Position numbers and translations under genes: made by a program. From positions 1 through 32,834 of the IMG/VR virus record IMGVR_UViG_3300028840_001438: a stretch of 32,834 nucleotides of DNA, one strand, 5' to 3'. This document shows positions 1 through 7,779 of the stretch, piece after piece (within the stretch, counting starts at the first letter, position 1; each line of letters starts with the position of its first letter). The notes under the pieces are model-generated. The model was not told the origin of the DNA, did not search any database, and saw only the letters and a program-made list of their open reading frames with translations. The stretch is from a virus.

Positions 1-17
1 GACGGACGGGGCTAACG

Positions 18-1133
18 ATGAGTGACAGCGGGCGAAGAATTCCAGACGAGCGACTGTTCGAGTTGACAGACGAAGATCGCGCGCGACTTGCGGAGCACGG
101 CGACGACGGCCGGATTGTGCTCGGCATGAGTGGGGGCAAAGACAGCGCAGCGGCGGCGCTAATGCTCGAACACAACGGCGTAACATTTACGCCCGTGTTT
201 TTGGATACGGGCTGGGAGCACCCCGTTACATACGACTATGTTCGCGGGCCGCTCGCCGAACGCTTCGGACCGGTCACCGAGTTGCGTTCCTCGAAATATG
301 CCGGCATGGCGGATCTTGTCCGCAAGCGACAGGCGTTCCCGAGTCGCCGTATGCGCTTTTGCACGCAGGAATTAAAGTTCTTTCCGCTGCGGGATCATCT
401 GCTTTCGCTCGACGAGGACGTTATCAACGTGATCGAGATTCGCCGCGCAGAGAGTCTGTCGCGCAGCCAGTCGGCTCGGTGGGACTTTGACGCGTCGCTC
501 GATGCAACCGTTTGGCGTCCGCTCGTCGAGCACTCGTTCGACGACATTATCGCGATGCATCACGCAAAGGCGCTCGCGCCCAACCCGCTGTATTTACAGG
601 GCGCGTCGCGCGTCGGTTGTTTTCCTTGCATCCACGCTCGAAAGTCCGAGGTGTCTGTCGTCGCGGACATCTGGCCCAGTCGCGCGCGCGAAGTTTCTCG
701 ACTTGAGCGCGAGTTGACCGACAACTTCGCGCAGCGCATGGCGCAAGACGACGCCGTTCGAGCCAGCGTCGTCGAAAAAGCGCGCACGCGTGCGGCGTTT
801 CTTGCTGCTCGCGCTGATGGTGTCGAATGTTCGTGGTCCGACTGGAGAGACTCGCCGTCGCTCGCAACAACGCGGACGCGATACGCGAAAGACGAGAACG
901 ACGCGACAGTCGTTCGAGAGATCGAGCGGCTCTCGCGTCGCACGTTCTTTCACGCGAGAGGCGGCGACGACGCGCCTGATCCGTGGTTCGATGAAGTCGT
1001 CGAATGGTCGCGTACGGATCGAGGCGGCAAACAGTTCCGGTTGTTCGACTACACCGCGCGCGACGGCTGCACGCGTTGGGGGCTGTGCGACTCGGCGGAT
1101 CCTGAGCTCGTCCAGATTGAGGACAAGCGATGA
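18..1133 (+). CDS. PAPS-reductase-like PP-loop protein
   Basis: This 371-residue protein belongs to the phosphoadenosine-phosphosulfate reductase-like branch of the PP-loop ATPases. The nucleotide-binding loop SGGKDS is at residues 38-43, followed by the usual FLDTGWEHP stretch near residue 61. A conserved cysteine sits at 115 (RFCTQELK), and a CFPC pair at 201-204 lies in the family's G-x-x-R-x-G-C-x-x-C context. Such proteins are common in phages. Related enzymes act in sulfur transfer (sulfate assimilation, DNA phosphorothioation by DndC, IbrA), but the substrate here is unknown. The start has GGACGGGG upstream. Its stop overlaps the next start as ATGA, so the two are translationally coupled. 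It may work with the ParB-like protein at 23418-23960, as in IbrA/IbrB pairs, but this is only a family analogy. Confidence 0.85.
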   Translation: MSDSGRRIPDERLFELTDEDRARLAEHGDDGRIVLGMSGGKDSAAAALMLEHNGVTFTPVFLDTGWEHPVTYDYVRGPLAERFGPVTELRSSKYAGMADLVRKRQAFPSRRMRFCTQELKFFPLRDHLLSLDEDVINVIEIRRAESLSRSQSARWDFDASLDATVWRPLVEHSFDDIIAMHHAKALAPNPLYLQGASRVGCFPCIHARKSEVSVVADIWPSRAREVSRLERELTDNFAQRMAQDDAVRASVVEKARTRAAFLAARADGVECSWSDWRDSPSLATTRTRYAKDENDATVVREIERLSRRTFFHARGGDDAPDPWFDEVVEWSRTDRGGKQFRLFDYTARDGCTRWGLCDSADPELVQIEDKR

Positions 1134-1639
1134 CGCTGCGCACTCGAATCGACGACACGCTCGCGACCGGTTCGCTAACGTGGATGCGTCTGCATTTCAC
1201 GAATCACGCGCTCGACGCTGGGTTCGACATTCGCATTCGACGCAGCGGCGGTCGTAACCCGCAGCGATCGTGGGCGAATCCAATCCTGCGACGCATTCGA
1301 CTCCGCTCGAGCGTCGACCTCAACAGCGCGCGCGGCGTCGCGCTGCTCGCGCATGAAACGACGCACGCGCGTCAACAGGCCGGGTCGCTGCTCTATCGCG
1401 TCGCGTGGGGCCTGCGCTATCTGCTCGACCCGTGGTTCCGACGAGCTGCCGAGATTGAAGCGGAAGCGTGGTGGGTCGCGACGATGGTTCGCGCGCTCGG
1501 GTCCGGCGCGACGGTCGACGGATGGGCGCGCGCTTCGCATTCGCTCGGCGGCTGGAGACGTCCGCACCTCACACCGGGCGACCCGGAGCAGATGACCGAG
1601 CGCATTCGCGACCGCGCGCTCGAGATTCTGCCCGACTGA
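1130..1639 (+). CDS. HExxH metallopeptidase-like protein
   Basis: This 169-residue protein carries a zinc-peptidase motif HETTH at residues 75-79 and a downstream E-x-E-A-E segment around residues 108-112 that could supply the third ligand, as in gluzincin-type DUF4157 or SprT-like proteins. Between them lies a hydrophobic helix (SLLYRVAWGLRYLLDPWF). There is no signal peptide. The gene overlaps the preceding PP-loop gene by ATGA. Its TGA directly abuts the TAG of the oppositely transcribed tail gene, leaving no intergenic bases. The metal-site motif is seen directly; peptidase activity and any role (lysis, virion maturation, host takeover) are not known. Confidence 0.7.
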   Translation: MTLRTRIDDTLATGSLTWMRLHFTNHALDAGFDIRIRRSGGRNPQRSWANPILRRIRLRSSVDLNSARGVALLAHETTHARQQAGSLLYRVAWGLRYLLDPWFRRAAEIEAEAWWVATMVRALGSGATVDGWARASHSLGGWRRPHLTPGDPEQMTERIRDRALEILPD

Positions 1640-4600
1640 CTATTCGTGCTCGTAGAGCGCGACGCCCGCGACGACGAGTCCTGTCGCGGTCGAACCGAAG
1701 TGCGAGAGCTTCTGCGAGTCCGTCGAGCTCGACGAGTAGGACGGAGAGCGCACGCGGTCGCCCGCTGCGAGCCCGTGCGCTGCTGACAGCGTGACGATGC
1801 GCGTCGTTCGGTCGAGCGCGATAATCGTCCGCGTGTATCCGGTTGGCCAGCCGCCCGGAAGCGTCGCGGGTCGCAGTAGCACGGTGTCGCCGACGTCGAA
1901 AAAGTCCAAGTCCTCGACTGTTTGTCCTGTCAGCGGCTCTCGCGCGAGCGTGTAGACGTTCGCAGCGACGGTGATTTCGTCGACAGCGGGCGTCGCAATC
2001 ACTCGCAGCGATGGAGCAAAGCCGCCGACGCGCGCTCCGTAGTAAACAAGCTCAATGTCCGCGGTTCCGTTTTCAAGCGACGGAGCAATTGCGGTCACGA
2101 GACACGCAGCGGACGTCACTCCGCGCGATCCGTCGTAGTCTATGACGTCGGCGTGCGTCAGCTCGACGACGTCTCCGAGCGCGAGCAGCATTGCGCGACC
2201 GAGCGGCAGCGTTCCGCGAAACACGCGACGCGGGTTCGAGAGCAGCGCGAAGCGACGCGTCGAAATTGGAACGAACACAGACCGCAGATCGACGACCTCG
2301 CTTGAAACCGCAAGCCCGGATAGCTTTTCCTCTTGCGACTGCGCCTCGCCGCCGTGTCGCGGTATCGAGTCCGCGTCGCGGAATTCCACGCCCGGATGAT
2401 CGTCTGACCACATAAACGTCAACGCGTTTACGATCTCGTCGTCGACCATCGACTCGACAGTCGCGTCGGCGGTGAAATCGCTCGCAACGAGCGAATCGTT
2501 TGCTCGAGCAGCGGACGGACGAACGATCTGCACAAGTCGGACGAGACGCGCGCCGGTTAACCGGTCGATGCCCTGCGTGATTCCGTTCCCGAACGAACGC
2601 GCGAGCGGCCCCACGACGTCCGCGACCTCTTTCGGGTCGTCGCGGTCAAATCGCGTTAGGATTGACGACAGGCCGGGCGGTCCGTTGCCCGCTGCGACGA
2701 TCGACGACTGATCGAGCTGCGACGTATCCATGCCGAGCCCGTCATGCAAAACGTCGTATGTTCCGCGCACGTTGTCGCCGTGCGCGGACGCGAGTATCTG
2801 CCCGACCGCGACCGGCATTGTCACCGCTGCGAGTGCGACCATCGGGCGCGCGACGATCGGCGCGTCAAAGTCGACCATCGAAACAGGCCACGGATACGCC
2901 TGCCAGTCTTCGTCATTGAACCGGACCTGCGCGGTGTTCTCGGTCAGCGTGTACGAGTAAACGGTTCGACCGTCCGGCGCAGCGTGCGAATTGATAGCGG
3001 ACACGCCGACAGTCTGCCGGACTTGATCGCCGCTCGGGTGCGTTCCTTGCAACTCAAGTTGCGCGGGCAACACGCCGCCGAACACATCGTCATCGAGCGT
3101 GATTCGTCGTTCGCCGTGTTGATAAAACGCGAGCGGACATCCGACCATCGGAACGACTGCTCGACCCTGCGAGTCTGGACCGGGATCGAACCGATTTCCG
3201 CGCTCCGGTATCCATCGACGACCGACAGGACCATAGCCGCCCGGCTCGTTCGGCGATTGCGGCTGAATTCCGACGACGCAGACCGCATCGACGTTGCCCT
3301 GTTCCTGCGGAATCCCGCCGACGATGTTTACGACGAGCGCGCGCGCTGGGACGTTTGGCGTCAGCGCGAGACGCGTTCCGCCCGCCTCAAGTCTGATGTC
3401 CGCCCATCGACCGTTCGGGCTTGTGTACGTTCCAGGGCTCCAGTCCGCGTTGACTTTGTCAATCAGCGCGCTCGGCCACGCGAGAACTTCCGGCGACGTC
3501 GAGCCGTCATGAAACACCGCTTCGATGTAATCGAACAGGATCGGATTCCGCGCGCGGCGGTTTTCCTGCGCAGCCCACGCGCCGGACGTCTGTATTTCGT
3601 TCCGCGGCGGCGCGGTCGCGAACGCGTTGATTTCACTCAGATCGGAACCGCTCGTCTCGATAACGCCGCGCCGCACATCGCCGGACGCAAAAGTCGGGTC
3701 GAAAATTGCCGCCGCGTCTGCAATCTGATCCGCCGTGACTTCGATTGTCCCAGCGCCGCCCGCTCCAGCACTCGCCCAGATGTCGACGACGTCAATTCCC
3801 GCGCCTAGCGGCATCACTATCGACGCGCGCGCGCGCCCGGCGTAACCATCGCTGAAAACATGAACGCCGCGCGATACGGTCGTTTCCTGCGCAACTCCGT
3901 ATCCGGGCAGCTTGTTTTTTAGACGCGCGACGTCCGGCGCGAGAGTGACTGTGATCGTAACGCCGTCCGCGTCGAGTCGCGGCGGCTGATCGATGAACCC
4001 GCGAACGAGATCGATCGCGTTTGCGACGGAGCCGTCATCGCGGAGCACATAGCCGAGCAGTCGAGCTCGTCGACCTCGAAACGCGACGCACTCGCTCGTA
4101 ACGAGGGGGGCGAACCCGCCCGAGTCGACGACGAAATGCGCAGACGCCTGCGTGCCGAGCTGTCCGCGAGTAAGCCCCGTGAACAGCGTCGAGCCGGAAA
4201 CGCCGGTGTACGACAGGCATTCTTGACCGATCCAGAGATAGCCCGCGCCCGCGAACGCGCTGTTATCCGCGACAGTCAGCGACGCAAGCGCGGCGCCCGG
4301 TGCCTGCGATGCGACGTCCGCTGCAAGTCGCGTCGCGCTCGTCGCTCCGTTTGCGCCCATGCGGAGCAGCGCGGACGCTGCGCCGTTGCCGCCGAGCTCG
4401 ATCGGTCCGGTGTCCGCGATCTTGACCGTCGCGCCGCCGCCGTCTGCGATCATCTGCGCGAGGTCGAATCGCGAGCTCTCGAGCACGGTTCCGCCGCGAC
4501 CGACGAGCAGACCGGGCCGCGCGACGTACGGAGACGAGACGCCCGGATCTGCGTGCGAGTAGAAGCGCTCCGCGAGCCCGTCGATTTCGAGAACGAGCGC

Positions 4601-4645
4601 GATACGTTCGCTCTCGCGCGTCCAGTCCTGCACGATCGTTGTCAC
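1640..4645 (-). CDS. Tail tip/hub protein
   Basis: This is the last gene of the leftward structural operon and encodes about 1001 residues. I chose the GTG at 4645 because it overlaps the TGA of the upstream gene as GTGA, the habit of this operon; a TTG 18 bases further up is less likely. Around residues 160-205 it has the pattern (I/L)W-IG-x-E-x-L-x-Y-TG...F-x-G-LTRGQLGT...H, seen in many phage minor tail and baseplate-hub proteins. The rest is long and beta-rich with Gly/Ala/Asp, without a recognised catalytic motif. Its size, position downstream of the tape measure and end-of-operon place suit a central tail-tip protein that contacts the host. It could include the receptor-binding part, since no separate fibre gene is seen. 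Confidence 0.7.
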   Translation of the reverse strand: MTTIVQDWTRESERIALVLEIDGLAERFYSHADPGVSSPYVARPGLLVGRGGTVLESSRFDLAQMIADGGGATVKIADTGPIELGGNGAASALLRMGANGATSATRLAADVASQAPGAALASLTVADNSAFAGAGYLWIGQECLSYTGVSGSTLFTGLTRGQLGTQASAHFVVDSGGFAPLVTSECVAFRGRRARLLGYVLRDDGSVANAIDLVRGFIDQPPRLDADGVTITVTLAPDVARLKNKLPGYGVAQETTVSRGVHVFSDGYAGRARASIVMPLGAGIDVVDIWASAGAGGAGTIEVTADQIADAAAIFDPTFASGDVRRGVIETSGSDLSEINAFATAPPRNEIQTSGAWAAQENRRARNPILFDYIEAVFHDGSTSPEVLAWPSALIDKVNADWSPGTYTSPNGRWADIRLEAGGTRLALTPNVPARALVVNIVGGIPQEQGNVDAVCVVGIQPQSPNEPGGYGPVGRRWIPERGNRFDPGPDSQGRAVVPMVGCPLAFYQHGERRITLDDDVFGGVLPAQLELQGTHPSGDQVRQTVGVSAINSHAAPDGRTVYSYTLTENTAQVRFNDEDWQAYPWPVSMVDFDAPIVARPMVALAAVTMPVAVGQILASAHGDNVRGTYDVLHDGLGMDTSQLDQSSIVAAGNGPPGLSSILTRFDRDDPKEVADVVGPLARSFGNGITQGIDRLTGARLVRLVQIVRPSAARANDSLVASDFTADATVESMVDDEIVNALTFMWSDDHPGVEFRDADSIPRHGGEAQSQEEKLSGLAVSSEVVDLRSVFVPISTRRFALLSNPRRVFRGTLPLGRAMLLALGDVVELTHADVIDYDGSRGVTSAACLVTAIAPSLENGTADIELVYYGARVGGFAPSLRVIATPAVDEITVAANVYTLAREPLTGQTVEDLDFFDVGDTVLLRPATLPGGWPTGYTRTIIALDRTTRIVTLSAAHGLAAGDRVRSPSYSSSSTDSQKLSHFGSTATGLVVAGVALYEHE

Positions 4646-5337
4646 GCGACGCTCGCTTCCCAAAGCTCCCAGATCGAAACGCCGCGGACGCGTATATCGC
4701 CGGTCCCGCCGTCGTAATCGATGACGACCTCGACATCAGTGTCGACGCCGGAATTCGGAGCGCCGGTCGCGTCGAGATTGAGCAGTCGCGGAGCAGACGC
4801 GAGGACGCTCGTATCGTCCGCGACTGTGCCTGTTGTGCTCCACTGCGGAGCGCCCGCCGCCCACCACGGAGTGCCGAGCAGATTCGGCACGACTGGAGCG
4901 ATCATCGTGCAGCCGTTGTCGACGACGCCGCCCGCCACTCCGTTAATGTTCGGCGTGCGAACGGACGCGACGACGTCGCTCGACGGACCTATCTCCGCGT
5001 CGCAGAGCACCGCGACCCAGAGATAGCGAGCCCATGCAGAGGTGCGGAAACGAAAGCGGCTGTCCTCATAGGTGAACGTGTTCCCAGACGCGACCGCGGT
5101 TACAAAATCCGGCTCGATTCCTCCGTTCTGCTGTCGAGCGAGCGTCGTTCGTCCGCTGTTCGTATAGAGCGGCAGAGGCGACCACGAACAGAACGCGGGT
5201 CGCGCTCGATATCCGTACGACGCGCACGCAGCGAGAACGACAGGCGACGCCCAGCCGATGCCGTCGACTGGAGCTGCGGAGCGCACGACGAATCCCGGCG
5301 GCTCGTCTGGGAATCTGCGCGGTACTGTTGCCGCCAC
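4642..5337 (-). CDS. Minor tail protein, hypothetical
   Basis: This 231-residue protein has a GTG start one base after the stop of the upstream gene (TAG at 5341-5339), and a GTGA overlap with the tail hub gene downstream. The predicted protein is beta-rich with many Gly, Thr, Trp and Asp residues and no transmembrane segment. It ends in a VRGVSIWELWEA motif resembling the end of the upstream 402-residue protein (VDVRSVSAWGA), which hints at a shared beta-sandwich domain. I do not recognise the family. Position between tape measure and hub suggests a tail-tip component or adhesin, an inference from synteny only. Confidence 0.6.
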   Translation of the reverse strand: MAATVPRRFPDEPPGFVVRSAAPVDGIGWASPVVLAACASYGYRARPAFCSWSPLPLYTNSGRTTLARQQNGGIEPDFVTAVASGNTFTYEDSRFRFRTSAWARYLWVAVLCDAEIGPSSDVVASVRTPNINGVAGGVVDNGCTMIAPVVPNLLGTPWWAAGAPQWSTTGTVADDTSVLASAPRLLNLDATGAPNSGVDTDVEVVIDYDGGTGDIRVRGVSIWELWEASVA

Positions 5338-5338
5338 G

Positions 5339-6547
5339 CTACGCTCCCCACGCGCTGACGCTGCGCACGTCCACGCTGGGAGTGTAGCCGGATTTCCCTG
5401 CGTCTGGGTGTATTAGAAACAGCCCGCCGAGATCGTAAGGACCTTGAGCCGCGGGCCAGTGCTGACGATGACCGACGCGCAACTGATCGCGAATAGCTCG
5501 CAAATCGACGGTCGTGCTTTGCCACGACTCGACGCCGCTGGAGAAATCCAGACGAGCGACGCCGTCCGCTGGGTTGATCGGATACTCGTACGGCTCCGCG
5601 AACCAGCCGCGTCCGTTGTTGTGGTAGATCGGCCGCGCGGGCAACTGCGACGCATGCGCGATGTAAACGGACGCAGTGCCCGATCCGTTGCGCAGTCCGC
5701 GAACGTGGATCGTCAGCGAACGTCCTTCGGGATGGACCGGGATGAAGCCGCCCATGCCCTGCAAGCGCAGCGCGTCCGCTTCGCTTCCGTCGACCGCGCT
5801 CCAGTTGTGAACCGGCGCGACGCGGTTTCGCAGATGCTCTCCGTTCTGCCCGAGAATGCGCGCGAGGTCCGCGGACACCGGCATTCCTGCGACAAATTCC
5901 TCGTCGTGCAGCGGGTCGAACGTTTCTCCGCTGTTTGGCTCGGTTAGCGCTGCGCTGATGGTCGGTCGCACATACTCGAATTTCACGCCGAACACGATCG
6001 GACCTTCTGTCGCGGTCGCAGACGTGCCGCGCAGATCCATGTGAATTTCCTCGTATGTGCCGGTTGTGTCGAGGTCGAGGTCGTTCGCTCCGGTCGCAGC
6101 TCCGGGCGAGTCGAACCATTCGAACGCGGTTGCGCTCGGGCTAATGACGACCTCGCCTGCGCCCGCGCTCGCGCGCGACTTGATGGACGTAAAGCGAATG
6201 TCCTGTCCGGTTGGATACGTCGCGCCCCACGTTTTTTTGGTGGCGATGAGCGGGCATCGCACGCTGATGCGCAGCAGGTCGTGTCTATCGGTGAGGATCG
6301 GGATCCGCCATTTGCACAGCGTCGCGTAGGACGCACCGCCGCCGCCTGCGAGGACGTAACACTCGCCGTCTGTCCACCACTGCGACACCGCGGGATGCAG
6401 CGTGCCAAGGTCGCGCGCCGCTCTGTTTTGGAGTCGAGCGACCTCGCGCCACTCCGCGGTCGGGATTGTCGCGCCGTCTCCGTAGATCGGCGCGACGGGC
6501 GCGAACAATTCGTGCGCGACTTTTGTTGTCGACGTCGAGACAGTCAC
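5339..6547 (-). CDS. Minor tail protein, hypothetical
   Basis: This 402-residue protein starts at a GTG overlapping the upstream gene's TGA (GTGA). It is rich in short beta-type segments, Gly, Ser, Thr and aromatic residues, without signal peptide, membrane segment or known catalytic motif. The C-terminus (VDVRSVSAWGA) resembles the C-terminal motif of the next gene product. Location among tail-tip genes after the tape measure suggests a structural tail-tip or receptor-binding role. The family is not recognised. Confidence 0.6.
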   Translation of the reverse strand: MTVSTSTTKVAHELFAPVAPIYGDGATIPTAEWREVARLQNRAARDLGTLHPAVSQWWTDGECYVLAGGGGASYATLCKWRIPILTDRHDLLRISVRCPLIATKKTWGATYPTGQDIRFTSIKSRASAGAGEVVISPSATAFEWFDSPGAATGANDLDLDTTGTYEEIHMDLRGTSATATEGPIVFGVKFEYVRPTISAALTEPNSGETFDPLHDEEFVAGMPVSADLARILGQNGEHLRNRVAPVHNWSAVDGSEADALRLQGMGGFIPVHPEGRSLTIHVRGLRNGSGTASVYIAHASQLPARPIYHNNGRGWFAEPYEYPINPADGVARLDFSSGVESWQSTTVDLRAIRDQLRVGHRQHWPAAQGPYDLGGLFLIHPDAGKSGYTPSVDVRSVSAWGA

Positions 6548-7767
6548 GGCAGCACCGCGAGTCGATGCACCGCCTCAAAGCGCAGCGCAACCGCGCCAAC
6601 CTCGTATGCGGCCTCGATGACCGGCTCGTCGCTCGGGTCGCGCTTGCACCGCACTCGACCGAGTCGACCGCGTCGCTCGACGTTGTAGAGATTGCCGTAC
6701 GACTGATCGACCGAGTCCGCAGCTCGTCGCGGATCGCTCCAGTCCTGATACAGATGCAGCGGCATGCCTTGTGCCGCGTACGGCAGAACGCGGTCGAGAT
6801 AGTGCGATTCCTCGTCCGTCGCGGACGCCTCGCCGCCGATGTAGACGGACGCCTCGATTCCCTGCGCATTGAGCAGAACGAGCGACGCTGCGTCTCCGTC
6901 GTTGAGTCGTCGCGCGCCTGCGTCCTGTTCGCGCAGTCGTCGCACGTACATCGCGGGTCGCGTCGGGACGATGAGTCCGGGGCAAGGATAGGTCGCGGTC
7001 ATATAGTCGAACGGGCCGACCGAGCTCGGCACCTCCGAGCCGGTGAAACCGAGACGCGCAGCGAACGCGGCAGACGGAAAGCCCAGATCGGTGAGCGTCG
7101 TCGGGTACGCGCAGACAACGTGCCCGTCTGCGTTGATGTACCAGCGGACGCGCGGCTCGCTTCCCTCGTCTGCGTCGAAATCCTCGAGCGTGTAGACGCC
7201 AGAGACGAGCGCGGAATCCGCGTCGCCCTCGTCGCGCGTCCGCACGTAGGTCGGCACGGAGTGACAGCCGGGGATCGTGAGCAGTAGCGCGTAACCGAGG
7301 CCTTTTTTGACGCTGATCCCGATTCCGAGCGTGCCGGACGTATTGCCGCGCACCCAGTCGAGCGTCGCTGTCAGCGACGGAGCTTGCGCGCCTATCTCGA
7401 ACCCGAGCTCGTTTCCGCTGCTCGCGGTGTAGACCTGAATGTCGTACGTGTCGTTGCTGATGACGACTCGATCGTTGCTGTCGATGTACGCGTCGAACGT
7501 GCCGAGCGGAGCGCCGGGCGACGCGTCTGCGAGCGCTTGCAGATCGCCCGCGAGGTCGTAGGCGCGCGTGTAGACGCCCGCGACGCCCGTGCGAGTGACG
7601 CCGGACCCGTATCCATTGAGGAACGTCAGAACATCGTCATAGACGCCGATGTCGGTCGGCAGCACTCCGTAACCGCCGCCGCGATCGATCACCTGCACGC
7701 CTGCAAACGGTCGAGCGTCAAAGCGCGCGGACAGCGCGATCCGCGGGTTGTAGTGAAACGACGGCAT
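6544..7767 (-). CDS. Minor tail protein, possibly distal tail
   Basis: This 407-residue protein starts at an ATG preceded by GGAGG eight bases upstream. It is the first gene after the tape measure, the place usually taken by the distal tail protein in siphovirus operons. The sequence is beta-rich with several Gly/Ser/Thr loops and no membrane segments. The C-terminal third contains an RLR-rich stretch and segments compatible with a beta-sandwich. No diagnostic motif of the Dit family is visible to me, so the call rests on gene order. Confidence 0.55.
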   Translation of the reverse strand: MPSFHYNPRIALSARFDARPFAGVQVIDRGGGYGVLPTDIGVYDDVLTFLNGYGSGVTRTGVAGVYTRAYDLAGDLQALADASPGAPLGTFDAYIDSNDRVVISNDTYDIQVYTASSGNELGFEIGAQAPSLTATLDWVRGNTSGTLGIGISVKKGLGYALLLTIPGCHSVPTYVRTRDEGDADSALVSGVYTLEDFDADEGSEPRVRWYINADGHVVCAYPTTLTDLGFPSAAFAARLGFTGSEVPSSVGPFDYMTATYPCPGLIVPTRPAMYVRRLREQDAGARRLNDGDAASLVLLNAQGIEASVYIGGEASATDEESHYLDRVLPYAAQGMPLHLYQDWSDPRRAADSVDQSYGNLYNVERRGRLGRVRCKRDPSDEPVIEAAYEVGAVALRFEAVHRLAVLP

Positions 7768-7779
7768 TCGTTCGTCCTC

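Noticed and set aside
2744-3808. Rightward open frame of 354 codons
   Set aside because: Arg-rich shadow antisense to the tail hub gene; no ribosome-binding site or protein-like pattern.
4646-4663. TTG start for the tail hub gene
   Set aside because: The GTG at 4645 overlaps the upstream stop in the manner used throughout the operon.
5100-6119. Leftward open frame of 339 codons in another frame
   Set aside because: Overlaps the two tail-tip genes in an alternative frame and is dominated by arginine and serine; a high-GC artefact.
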